Below, one piece after another: positions 34,263 to 44,291 of a stretch of DNA of 64,000 nucleotides (the stretch's first letter is position 1; the number at the start of each line of letters is the position of its first letter). The stretch covers positions 97,529,474-97,593,473 of the forward strand of contig OZ038384.1 in assembly GCA_964036045.1 (NCBI GenBank), read 5' to 3'. The notes beneath the pieces were generated by a model that was not told the DNA's origin, made no database searches, and saw only the letters and a program-made list of their open reading frames with translations. The translations under genes and the position numbers were made by a program. Source of the DNA: Eutreptiella sp. 'Long Island Sound 2002' (taxonomy: Eukaryota; Euglenozoa; Euglenophyceae; Eutreptiales; Eutreptiaceae).

Positions 34263-34767
34263 GTGGGAGAGGAGAGTCAGGTGGGATGGCGGTCCCGGGT
34301 GTGGCGCTGCCCCCTTTCCTTGTTGCAGGCGGGTCGCTGAGGTCCGGGAAGTGCGGCCCTCGTCCAGGGGATGTGGGAAGAGGTCGCTGGGGTCGTACTT
34401 GTGTCCGGCACCGTGGGCTGCTAAGGCTAGCCCCCACTCCTTGGGTGTCCGTTGTGCGTGCTGGGCAGGTGGACGCCGTCCCCGCTGGTGTGTCCGGTCG
34501 ACGGGTGGTGCCATAGCATGTTGCGCGGCCGCGCGTTGCTGGGTTGTACGAGGGGTCGTGTTGGGCGAGGTCTGCCCGGTCGGGGTCGTTGTGGTTCGTG
34601 GCCGACCCCGCTGCCGCTGGCGTGACGGTCATCGTCCGGTCCTCTGGTGGAAGGAGGCGGTCCCAGGTCCGCCGCGCCGTTTCTTCCCTGCGCGTGGCTG
34701 GTGTGGGACTCGTGCCGTGCGCGTGCGGCCGTGCGTCGTCGCTGCAGGTCCTGTGGTTGGTCGCGGG
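34263..34767 (-). other. D-family 3' flank
   Basis: About 500 bp downstream (minus strand) of the best D copy. It matches 1625-1805 and 30076-30290, so it belongs to the repeated D unit and not to unique sequence. No terminator or poly(A) signal was identified. It shows that copies of the D 3' end lie head to tail here. Confidence 0.5.
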
Positions 34768-35316
34768 TCAGGGCCCTCGGGGGTTACCCGCACGTCGTAC
34801 AAGGGCGCTGCGGAGGGCACTGAAGAATTCGTGCACCAGGGCCGCGTGCGCCGCCCGGGCCTCCGTCTCAGTGCAGATGGCGGGCTGCAGCTGCCCACCC
34901 AGCGCCAGTGCCCGGATCTTGTGGATCGCGAAGACGGGGCATAGGTTGGGCTCAGGGGGGGTTTCCGCTGTCGGTTCCAGGATGGCCTCCATCTGCTGCC
35001 AGCCGTCGAGGTAGAATCCCCACGCCGCTGACCACGCCCTGGTGTGCGGCCAGCGGCGCCGCGCCCACCGCCAGAGGCAGTAGAGGGCGTGGCCTGGGTG
35101 CCAGGTGCCTGCCGCCCCCGACACAATGGCCGTCAGGGGGTCCGGGGGTTGGTTTGGGAGCAGGGGGGTAGGGTCGTCCGGCAGGCCCGTGGTCGGCCGG
35201 AGCATGGAGTCGACGGCCTCCAGCCTCCAATGGCTGTCCTGCGGGTGCGGGATGATCCGCACCTGGTAGTAGTGGCTATTCTCCAACACGATCATGGCGA
35301 TGGTACCGGGGTCACA
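34768..35316 (-). pseudogene. D polyprotein C-terminus: Ulp1/C48-like cysteine protease core
   Basis: In frame with the 1,027-codon piece upstream, separated only by TAA at 35317-35319. MIVLENSHYYQVRIIP supplies a candidate catalytic His (codon at 35272-35274), RLEAVDSML the Asp (about 35213), and NLCPVFAIHKIRALALGG the Cys (codon 34939-34941). The order His, Asp, Cys and the VFAI-type helix after Cys fit the Ulp1/SENP (C48) fold, which cleaves ubiquitin-like proteins. The Asp-Cys spacing (~91 residues) is longer than usual. The match is by motif only, so the assignment is moderate. Confidence 0.5.
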
Positions 35317-38300
35317 TTAGCGCGGCGGGGGTGCTGCGCGCGTCGTCTCCGGGTAGTGCGCCGTCAGGTTCGTGAGGTTGTGCCCCCTGCTACGGGCGGT
35401 CCCGCTTTCCCATGCCTCCAGGCCCTCGTGCGGTGGGATACGGAGGTTGTCGGGTCTTGGTGGTGGGGCGGCCCGCTCCCGGCCTCTGGTGGTGGGTGCG
35501 GGCCTTGGGTCTGTCGGTGGCGCTATGAGCGTGTGTACCCAGCCCAGGTGTGGGACCCACACGCCCCCTTGGGCCGGTTGGTGGGTGTTGAACCAGGAGA
35601 TCCACGCTTCAATGAGGTCGTCAGAGACCTGTGTCCCGGGGGTGACGAGCGCCTGGAGCTGTCGCACAAAGATTTGGGTTGTCGGGGCATGTGGCAGGGG
35701 GACTACGGCGAAAAGCCTGTTCGGGTCGACGTCACGGAGGTGTTCCCGGAGGGTGGCCACCAGCTCGCTCGAGGGGGTGGAAGCGTGGATGTCGTAGAGC
35801 GCCTTCAGTTCCGCGTCGTCAAAGGGATCCGTGCCCCGTTGCTGTGGCGGTCGGGGGGGCGGGGGGGGAATGGCCACCCGGTCTGGGTCCAGTGCCGCGT
35901 CAGCCCGGTAGGGGTGCCGTGAGGTGGGGCCCGGCTGTCCCCCAGGCACGTACTCCGTGGGGGGTTCCCGTTGCCAGGGCATCGAGTGGGGCGTGGCGGT
36001 GGGCAGCGGGCCAGCGGGCTCCTGGGGGCTGGAGGTCCCTGTCATCTCTGTGTCCGCCCTTGGTCCGCTCGCGTTGTGTCCCGGCTGCCGGGATGTGCCC
36101 TCTGTGGCCTGCCGGCTTCTGGACTGCGAGGAGGGCTGCTCCCCCGCCCCTTGCGTAGGGCTGGGGTCGGGCGCAGACTCCCTTGGTCGCGTGTCCGTGG
36201 CGTGTGGTCCTCTCGGTAGCGGATCGGCCGCTGACCCCGGGAGGGAGGCGGCAGATGAGCTGGACGTTTTGCCCGCTGTCTGGCGAGGGTCCGCTTGAAG
36301 CGTTGCTTGCCGCTCGCGCTCGGCCGGCGTGAGAATGGTGGGGATGTGCGTCCGCTCGGTGCGGAGCCTCTTGGACCGGCGTCTGGGGTCGGAAGTCGAT
36401 GATGTTCGCCGACCTTGGGGGTCGCGGGGGCCCCCGTGGTCCCTGTCCATATCCTCATTGAAGACTCCTCGTCGCCCTGCGGGGGGCGGCGTGCAGCTGC
36501 GGCGACGGGATCGGCCAGGGTGCCTCGTTTCTTGGCGCTGCTCCGGCGTGTCGCCTTGCACCCTCGAGGCGTGGGGACTGCCCAGGCTTCTCCGTGGGGC
36601 GAACGGCCGCAGGGGGCCGCTGTATGTGCCAGAGGGGGAACCCCTACTGGGTGGTGGACCCCGTGGGTGTTCCAGTGAGTTTGGGCGCGCCGCCTGTCTG
36701 GGGGGCTCCGGGACGTCTTGGGGCCGCGGCTGCCGGTGGCCTGAGGCGTGTCTCTGGCGGCCCGGTGATCCAGGGATGTTCCAGATATTATGGTCCTGCA
36801 TGGCCGCACGGATGCGCAGGGCGGCGCGCTGCTGCCACCGCCAGTGCAGTCTGTTCATTTCATCTGGGCTATAGGCTCCCATATGCGCCATGAGCCGGGT
36901 GGCCACATAGCGCCGTTGGTCGGGGCGGTCCATGGTGGCAGGGGGCGTGTGCCCTGTCCGATGATTAAACGTGACGTCTGCCATGGTGCGTGTTCCCTCC
37001 GCGAGGTGGCGGGACCACGAAGAAAGTACCCATCGTATGCGGACCGCCAGTTCGACCTGCTCCCCTGTGACAAGCCTGCGGATCCAGAAGCTTAGGTCTT
37101 GGGTCGCTTCTTGCTCTGCTTGTTCGCTGGGGTGGCCGGCGTCACCCTCCAAGCGTGCATAGTCCAGGTGTCCCCGGCCCCAGGGCGGGGCGGCCCCCCG
37201 CGGTGGGGCGACAGGCTCACTCGCGGTGTTGGTGGCCGCTTCCACGCGCGTGCCCTCACCTAGGGTATTGCGCTCGTCCGTAGTCCCGTCCGCCGCGCCG
37301 CTCACGGTCGTCTGCCCCTCGCCCATAGCGGCAATCCGCCCAAGGGTGGTGTAGTCGCGCTGGAGGTGCGCTTGTCCTGGCACCGTGAGGGGCGTATCGT
37401 CCGCCTGCTCGCGTTGCGGTTCCGGGTGGACGCGTGGCATCTCTGGTGCTGGGACCGCCCGGGGGTCATCCCTGCAGGAGTCCATGAAGGCATCGAAGGA
37501 GTCGTCGTCGCGGTGGTGCACACTGGGTGACGTTCCTCCTTCGTCCGCGTGCTGGGGCGTGTCGGGTGTGGTTTCCCGGGCCTCTGACCCCGCGCTGGTT
37601 TCCGGTGGATCTCGCGGCAGCGCCTCCCCTGGCGTGCTCGTGTCTGCGCGGGCCGCCAGGTGCGCCCGGGGGGCGGCGCCCGCGTGATCCGCGGTCGAGG
37701 GCCGGTGGCGGCCGTCCGCACACCCGGTGTCCGGAGCTGGCCCCTCAGGTTCCGCGTCAGGCTGGCCATCTGCCAATGCCTCGTCTCCTCCGTGTGCCGT
37801 GTCGTTCGTCAGGTCGGCACTCCGCACTGATGTCGGGTCCGTTCCTTCGCCAGGTTCCCCCATTGGTGCTGGTGTCAGCGTTCGTTGCGGGGGTCTCTGC
37901 AGTCCTTCCGCGCCCACCACGGGCGCGTCACGCTGCGTTTGGGTCAGCGGTGTAGGCGGTTCGGCGCCATCGTCCGCCGGCGGCGGTGCCCCCCGGGCGT
38001 GACCTGCCGCCACGGGTGGCGGCTCGGGTAGGCCCCCCGGGTCCGCGGGCTGCGGGGCGTCTGCCGGGGCGGCGGTGCGTGGCGGACCCGGGCCGGGGCC
38101 TGGGCCGGGGGCCGGGCGGCCGGGAGATGACGGTTCTGCCGGTCGTGCCGGTGGTCTGGTTGGTGGGGCGTGGTGCTGCTGGGGCACTGATCCGCCGTGC
38201 GTTGTGGCCGGTAGGTCCTCCGTGCCGTACGTTGCCCAAGCCCAGGGGGTTAGGCCCCCAGTGGGGCCGTGGGTGTGGAGGTGCCCGGCGTCGGAGGGCC

Positions 38301-38400
38301 GGGCGGTCGTGGCGTCGGTCGGGGTAGCAGTGTGTCCGTGTTGGGAGGTTGTCGGTCGGCGTGTACGTTGGGTCCGCTGCCGGCCGGTCAGGTGCGCCAT
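35317..38400 (-). pseudogene. D polyprotein central region
   Basis: A 1,027-codon frame, mostly disordered and rich in Pro, Arg, Gly, Asp and Thr. A folded-looking block lies at residues ~435-545 (LSFWIRRLVTGEQVELAVRI, RRYVATRLMAHMGAYSPDEM), conserved in character but unknown to me. The C-terminal ~170 residues begin the protease domain: LVTPGTQVSDDLIEAWISWF resembles the 'L-x-pG-x-L-x-D-x-x-I' entry motif of Ulp1 proteases. The ATG at 38400 is probably internal, because the frame is open upstream to a TAA at 38490-38488. Long plus-strand ORFs over the same DNA are GC-driven shadows. Confidence 0.5.
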
Positions 38401-38856
38401 GGTGCGGGCGGGGTTCCGGGTGGGCCTGTGTTGTTGCCGCTTGGCTGGCTGCCGGCCGTGGGCCGTGCGCAGGCGCGACGGGTGGTGTTAGGGGTTGCGG
38501 GCTCCCTGTGGGGCTCGGGGCCGGTACCCTGTGCGGGTGTGCGGTGCCGGGGGGCTGCCCGGGCCGCGACCCACCGCCCCCGTATTCGTGGGGCCGGGTA
38601 GGGCTCCGCTCCTGGCAGGTGATGCTAGGTGTCCCCGGCTCCCTGTGGCCGTGTGGTGTTGTGTTGGTTGTCGTTGCGCCGCCCGTTTGGACACACGCTC
38701 TTGTCGGGGGCTCTGTGGTGTGCCGGCCCTAGATGGTGCCGGACCGCCTGTAGTCCGCGTGGCGTCGGCGGCGTGTTGTTGGTGTAGTTCGGCTGCGGGT
38801 GTGGGGGGGGTGGAGGTGGATGGGTCGGGGGATGTGGAGGACGTCGCGGCCGACGT
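38401..38856 (-). pseudogene. D polyprotein linker between RING part and central part
   Basis: The same minus-strand frame continues through this stretch, interrupted by TGA at 38859-38857 and TAA at 38490-38488. In the homologous fragment at 55928-56347 the first position reads CGA (Arg), so the TGA is a later mutation. The encoded linker is Ser/Thr/Pro/Gln-rich. The upstream half of this stretch is duplicated at 55928-56347. Confidence 0.5.
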
Positions 38857-39808
38857 TCAGGCCCGTACGTTCGTGGCCCTAGTCGCTGTCGTGGCGCAGG
38901 ATCCGGGCGGGGGGGTGGTGATGGTTGTGGTGGTTCTCCGGGGGGAGTAGGATGAGCCGTCGAGCCGGGTACCTCTGGCCATCAACCTGGCCACCGCTGC
39001 ATTGCCGTATGTGCCCGGTTGTGGTGGCGGGACGTGCGGCTGCAGGGTGCGCTGTATCAGCGATTCGAGGCTGCGTGGAGGGGGTATGCCCCTCCACGTG
39101 AGGTAGGCCGCCATCAGCCTCTCGGTCGCCCCCGGGGTCATGGCCCCGCCGCGGTGGAAGAAGTTCCCCCACTCGGCGCCATGGGCGCCGCGGGCGATGC
39201 CCATCGCCCATTCCGCGTCCCCCACCAGCCAGCCGAAGGCGATCGGGAGGCGGGTGGTGAGAGTGACGACCATGTTGCGGTAGTTGTTTTGGTTCGTGGG
39301 GCTGACGTAGCCCCAACTGCCCGGCAGGTTGCCAATGGGGGGCAGACTGCCCCGTGGTGCGTCGTTGTAGTCGTTGTGGTCGGGGACGTAAACCGTGGGG
39401 TCCGCGTCCGGGTCTGGCAGCGCCCAGGTTGGTGCGCGCCAGGGGGGCGGGGGGGGGGGGTGTCGCTGGGTTCCCGTCGGTGAGGACGTCCAACCACTCG
39501 TCGGGGCTGTCCTCCCCCGCGCCGTCGTTCCAGACGTTTTGCCGGATCAGAGTCCGCAGCGTCTGGAGTGTGAGGTCCTCGTCTTGCGTTTCGCGCGGCG
39601 GCGGAGCTGTGCAGAGTCGGTGCCGTCGCCGGCAGAGTGGGCACGACCACAAGTTCGCGATGCACGGGCTGCAGAACCAGTGCAGCTGCTCCGTGCCGCC
39701 GCAGCCGAGGTCATGCCTGCGAAGGGGGTTGCCGTCGTCGTCGTTCACCTCCATGCAGACCCCGCATGGGTTCCCCGGCCGTGGATGCGGTGCTTCACCT
39801 TCGGGCAT
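38857..39808 (-). pseudogene. D polyprotein N-terminus with RING finger
   Basis: The first ATG is at 39808. Residues ~12-70 hold a C3HC4 RING: CGVC, then LGCGG, LHWFC, SPC and SCPLC. RING fingers usually recruit E2 enzymes for ubiquitin or SUMO transfer. A 12-bp G run (39449-39460, C12 in sense) marks a frameshift. Beyond it the protein continues in another frame as WALPDPDADPTVYVP, then WLVGDAEWAMGIARG and EWGNFFHRGGAMTPG, up to TGA 38857. That second frame is clearly the protein-like one. A RING upstream of a Ulp1-like protease in one frame is unusual. Confidence 0.6.
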
Positions 39809-40424
39809 CCTGAGGAGAACAACGCCCGGGCGGCGAGTCCGGGGGTGTGGCCGGCAGCGGCGCACCCCGCCGACCTAGAGCTCCAGCTGGCGGTCCCGAC
39901 CCCAGTGTACCACTGGCTACAGGCCTTCCACGTAGCTGTCCAAGTCGCGCGCGCTGGGGCCCTGTCCCAGAACGAAATAAAAAGATAGGTAAAACACGGG
40001 GAAAAAACTTTCTGAATAGCTGAAAATAAAGCTAATTAGCATAAAAAACGCTCAGGCCAAAAAGCGCGCTGCGAAACGCGTAAAAACGCGACGAGAAATT
40101 TTTCGACGTGAAATAGGTGAATAGTCTCCGCCGTAACAACTGTAACGCTCGTAGGACCCTAACGCCGTCCCTCTCGTCGTCTAACTGGCCGTAGGCGCAA
40201 AGAAAAACGCGTCGCGAGCAGCGCGTAAAACTCGAAAAGTTTTTCTAAGCCGCCGCGTCCCTTCGCCCTGCTTCTCTTCCTTTTCTTTCCTTCTCCATGC
40301 ACCTACCTCCCCTCCCTCCTGCCCCCCCTCACCCCTTTTCATCAGCTTAGGCGACCGGCCCTGGGTGAAAAGCGGTCAACCCCTAGCAAGCAAGACCACC
40401 ATCTTCGCGGTCGCGTGGCAACAC
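39809..40424. other. 5' flank of D and pyrimidine-rich intergenic region
   Basis: From about 39975 to 40260 the composition changes abruptly to A-rich sequence with repeated 'aaaacgcg'-like words. This is upstream of D on the minus strand and could hold its promoter. Around 40255-40347 a long pyrimidine tract ends in TTTTCATCAG, which resembles a 3' splice site on the plus strand. No gene is recognised. Confidence 0.35.
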
Positions 40425-40525
40425 GTAAGTCAGAAATTTCACCTTGGTATTGCTGCTTGCCTGCGTGCGTGAGTTGCGTGGAGTTTGATTTTCTAAAGAG
40501 AAACATTTTAATTTTTGGTTTTCAG
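40425..40525 (+). other. Intron-like segment upstream of the T-free tract
   Basis: GTAAGT at 40425-40430 and a T-rich stretch ending TTTTCAG at 40525 give a 101-nt candidate intron with good consensus at both ends. The downstream exon would run directly into the T-free tract. No transcript evidence is available, and the upstream exon has no convincing start codon. Confidence 0.35.
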
Positions 40526-40563
40526 GAAGTTTTCAAAGGCACAGAAAAACGGCAGGGGTTTTT

Positions 40564-42013
40564 AGCAAAGGAAAAGAGGACAAAAGGAAAAACAAACACC
40601 AGCAGCGCAGACAACCGCACAGCACAGCCAACCAGCACAGCACCGCAGGGCAGCACGGCACCGCAGGACACGGCACAGGGCGCAGGACACCACAGGACAA
40701 CGCACAGCACAGCAAGACTCCACGACACACCAGAGCAGCACCACCACACCGCAGAACGCCCAGGGAGACACCACAACGCACAGGGACACGCCACAGCACG
40801 AGGCACCAACAACAGCGCAGACGACACTGGCGCCGCACGACGGGCCGCAGGAGGGCAAAGCAAACACAAAGAGCACCGCAAAACGACAGCAGAGCACGAC
40901 AGCACAGCACCACACGACAGCACAGCGCCACAGCACACAACACAGGGAAGCAGGGCACCACAGCCAGCACAACAAGGCACCGCAGCGCACAGAGCGGAGA
41001 AGACAGGGAACGCACAGCACGAGGAAAAGAGCACGACAGCACGCGGACACCACAACGGGGCAAAAAACAGCACAGCCAACCAACAGCACAACACAGCACA
41101 GCACGACAGCCCACAGGAGGGCAAAGCAAGCCCCAACAGCACCGCAACACGACAGCAGAGCACAACAGCAGAGCACCACGCGACAGCACAGCACCACAGA
41201 ACACGACACAGGAAAGCAGGGCACCACAGCAAACCACACCAACCACAGGGAAACAGACCACGCGGCCAGACAGGGACACCGGCACCGGAACACGCCACCA
41301 GCAGACAACCACGGGCCACCAGACCCAGAACCGCACCACGGCACACCACAGCACCAGGCGCCAGCAACAGCACGCACCACACGAACAGCACAACGCGAGC
41401 GCACCAGCACAGCAAAGCACAGCACCGCACAGAGCGGAGAGGACAGGGAACGCACAGCACGGCACCCCGGGACACACACAGCACAAAGCAGAGCGGCGAA
41501 CAGCAGCACGCACCACCGCGCCACGACAAAACACACACAGCACAGAGCACACAGCGCGGGGGAACACCGGAAAACACAGCGCCGCAGAGCACAGGGCCCG
41601 AGGGCAACGGGCAGCGCCAGAGGGCACGGCGCAACAAGCAGCGGCACCCAACGAGCGCAACACAGCACAGGACAGCACAACACCGGAGGACACAACGCGC
41701 AGCAGCGCGGCGCAGCACCGCACCCAGGGACGCACAGCACACGGCACACAGCACCGAGCGGCAGCGACGAAAACCGCGGGGGGGGGGGGGCAGCAACCAC
41801 CAGGGAGCAGCCAACAGCCAAGCGGAAAGCACGAAAGAGGGACAAGCGCACGGAGAGCCGACAAGCGGAAGCCCAACAAAGCAAACAGCGCACAGCGCCG
41901 AGGCCCAGGGCACCCGGGGCCGTCAACCAGAGAAAGCCGGAGACAACGGGGGCGCACAGGGGAAGAAGAAGAAGAAAAAAAACAACCAAAAAAACACCAA
42001 GGCAACAAGCAGG
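40564..42013 (+). repeat. Thymine-free low-complexity tract, open in all six frames
   Basis: From 40564 to 42013 only three T occur on the plus strand (40719, 40828, 41923), so 40829-41922 is 1,094 consecutive nt without T. It is made of varied words such as cacagcac, gacagcag and caccgcagg, not one short period. Internal duplications exist (40987-41020 against 41429-41462; ~40850 against ~41114). Without T the plus strand can have neither stop nor ATG, and the A-free minus strand has no stop either, which explains ORFs of 460-560 codons on both strands. Plus-frame translations lack Leu, Ile, Val, Met, Phe, Tyr, Trp and Cys. I treat it as non-coding until shown otherwise. Confidence 0.85.
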
Positions 42014-42313
42014 TGTTATGGCTTCGAACAGCAGCAGCGCAACAGCGCAGCGCAACAGCGCGCAAATCGCAAGTCGCAGTCGCAATTGCGCTGACAGTCT
42101 GTGAATAATAAAGAAGCATCGAATGCCAACTCTGAATGAGCGCTGTAAGATACTTCGATCTTTGAACAGGGTTTATGTCTTCGAGATTGTGTTATTATTG
42201 GTGCCCCGTCTAAAGATCCTGCGAGGTTTGTCGATTGGGATTTTGGATTTCGGATTTTGAGAAACAAAGAGGCACAGGAGTGCAGTCGAGTTCCCAAGAA
42301 ACAAACCACAACA
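42014..42313 (+). repeat. Element C 5' LTR (300 bp)
   Basis: Starts TGTTATGGCT, ends ACAACA, and carries gcagcgcaaca-type repeats near its start and an AATAAA poly(A) signal at 42107-42112. It differs from the 3' LTR by a repeat-unit indel and a few substitutions. Confidence 0.93.
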
Positions 42314-42406
42314 AGTGGTAGCCAGCTAGGTGGCGGGGAGGATCAATCTTCGAGATCAATCTTCGACGCCGCAACGCCGTCAACTTGATTTGGACTTCGA
42401 TCTACA
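42314..42406 (+). other. Element C leader and possible primer site
   Basis: TGGTAGCCAGC begins at 42316, two bases after the LTR. It shares TGGTAGC with an initiator-Met primer site, then diverges. The tRNA is therefore uncertain. Confidence 0.45.
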
Positions 42407-44020
42407 ATGGAGCGGCCCTTCGACGACGCAGCTATGCTGCATTTCATCAGAGACAGTTTGTTTCGAAGTGATTCACCCTTGCATCACGAATTTTCGACCT
42501 CGTTAGAGAAGTTCATCGCAGAGCGCATCCCTAGTCGAGAAAGCGAGTGGTTTCCATGTCTCTCTCGTGATCTTCACAGCTGTTCGCAGAAGCTTGCGGA
42601 TACTCAAGCCAAAGTTATCGAATTGGAACAACGCATCGATGTATTGCAGGCAACAGCAGCAAGTGCTACCGCAGCAACTGGCCAGCGCATCGATACCTTG
42701 CAGTCCTCGACGGAAAATGCAACTCAAGCTGCTGCAAATGAGCTTCGACGCGTAGAACATGAATTGTCGCAATGTTACGCTCCTCTCAACGAATTTGTAC
42801 GAACTTCGAGTCCACCACCTCCGAACAACATCCAGTCTCCGCAACCACAACAACAACAGTTTCCGCAACCACCGTCTTCTTCGAATTTGAACCAACCTCA
42901 CCCTCCACAACATCCACTCCCACAGCGGCCTACTTTCGAACCACTACCCCAGTTCGTAGTTCAACGTGCTCCTTCGCAGGAGATTTTGGGACGCCGCGTC
43001 GAGCGCCTGAACAAACTGGTCAAGAGGTTCACGGGTAAACCTGCATGTGGGGAATTTCGAACATGGAAAGAAGATTTACTACGAGCCTTCACTTTGTCGG
43101 ACATCACCTCACCCGTCGATCAGGGAGCAACGATGTCATTCCTCCTCGATGGTGATGCCGCTGAGTACTATCATAGCCTGACGAAAGTTGTACAGGACTA
43201 CTGGTTCGAGCTCATGCGTGTGTTACGCCAGCGTTTCGACTGCATATCCCATGAGCCAGTGTATTTGTCGAGAATGTTGAGCTTGAAAGAGAGCGAGTTT
43301 CCCCAACATGCAGATTACGTTCGAGAATTTCGTACATGCGTTATCAAGTTGAAGGTCAACACGAATGAACTCCAGATGGGTTACCTCGTCAGCTCTCGAT
43401 TTGTTGAAGGGTTGTCGAATGACGCTGTGCGATGGCAGTACATCGTTGAAGTCCGTTCGAGATGGCGTTCTAATAATCCATTTGAATTCGATACCTTGGT
43501 AGAGACCATCGCGGAAGCCTACATTGCGGCTGGGTATCAACTGGAAGATGTACAGAACGCATCGAGAACGACATCAGATCACACCCTGGGTCCTGCAGTG
43601 TCGAGACCCCTGCCTATGATGGTCCCACCTACTTCGACTTCCACGTTTCCATCGAACCCTATGCCAATGCCACACGTCACACCGATGCCGACCCCAGCTG
43701 CGGTGCCCACGGCTTTGACCGTGGCAGAGCCGATGAATCTCGATGCAATTGCCAAGCTTCGAGAAGAGTTACATGCCTACATTGGTGAACGGTTCGGACG
43801 TCAACATGGCGGACGCCAAGATGGTCGAGAAAGCAGACGTTGCTACAACTGTGGCGAACAAGGACACTTGGCCCGCGACTGTCCAAATGGTCGACCGCCA
43901 TCCCGAGGACGAGAACGCCGGGAATCACGGTCGAACACACCGAAACGAGATCAAAGTCGAGACAGCAAGGGACAGTTTCGATCCCGCTCCAAGAGCAGAG
44001 AAAGGCCTACAACGGCCTAG
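42407..44020 (+). CDS. gag: Element C Gag
   Basis: A 537-residue Gag with an ATG 94 bp after the LTR. Residues ~55-125 form a heptad-like helical segment (KVIELEQRIDVLQATAAS). A Pro/Gln-rich linker follows. The capsid-like region spans ~205-390 (FRTWKEDLLRAFTLSDI, MSFLLDGDAAEYYHSLTKV, YVREFRTCVIKLKVNTNEL). The nucleocapsid has a canonical CCHC knuckle, CYNCGEQGHLARDC, at about residue 477, followed by an Arg/Ser-rich tail. It overlaps the protease frame, which lies in +1, so Pol synthesis would need a +1 (or -2) shift between 43925 and 44020, or an indel has separated them. Confidence 0.88.
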   Translation: MERPFDDAAMLHFIRDSLFRSDSPLHHEFSTSLEKFIAERIPSRESEWFPCLSRDLHSCSQKLADTQAKVIELEQRIDVLQATAASATAATGQRIDTLQSSTENATQAAANELRRVEHELSQCYAPLNEFVRTSSPPPPNNIQSPQPQQQQFPQPPSSSNLNQPHPPQHPLPQRPTFEPLPQFVVQRAPSQEILGRRVERLNKLVKRFTGKPACGEFRTWKEDLLRAFTLSDITSPVDQGATMSFLLDGDAAEYYHSLTKVVQDYWFELMRVLRQRFDCISHEPVYLSRMLSLKESEFPQHADYVREFRTCVIKLKVNTNELQMGYLVSSRFVEGLSNDAVRWQYIVEVRSRWRSNNPFEFDTLVETIAEAYIAAGYQLEDVQNASRTTSDHTLGPAVSRPLPMMVPPTSTSTFPSNPMPMPHVTPMPTPAAVPTALTVAEPMNLDAIAKLREELHAYIGERFGRQHGGRQDGRESRRCYNCGEQGHLARDCPNGRPPSRGRERRESRSNTPKRDQSRDSKGQFRSRSKSRERPTTA

Positions 44021-44291
44021 AAAACAATTCCGAAGACCTGGTGGCGGACGTCCTCGAGAAGAGCTGAACACCACCACCAGCACCAATAAACCCGAAAAGA
44101 ATTCGACGCTTGGAAGTGTCACTGTCGAAGGAACCGAACCTGAGCATGCGTCTCTGTTCACGGTTCGAGGGCGCATTTGCGCATGTCGTGAAGACTTCTT
44201 TGACTCCAGCGTGGAACTGTTGGTCGACTGTGGAGCGACTAGTGACTTTATGTCGATGCAAACAGCAAAGAGGGCGCGACTTCCCCTCTGA
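43743..44291 (+). pseudogene. pol: Element C protease region
   Basis: An open frame overlapping the end of gag. The useful part starts at about 44030. LLVDCGATSDFMSMQTAKR is an aspartic-protease active site with DCG in place of D(S/T)G, a variant I believe occurs in other chromoviruses. TGA at 44289-44291 interrupts it after RARLPL; the same frame continues directly as ELRNPGHVLTAGG, so this is a single nonsense change in the protease. Pol downstream is otherwise intact. Confidence 0.75.

Noticed and set aside
35044-38732. Long plus-strand ORFs opposite the D polyprotein
   Set aside because: They mirror a GC-rich, Pro/Arg-rich minus-strand frame, show no domains, and several overlap one another.
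40522-42119. ORFs of 460-560 codons on both strands over the T-free tract
   Set aside because: With no T on plus and no A on minus, stops cannot occur, so length is not evidence of coding. The plus frame opens on GTG and there is no ATG within the tract.
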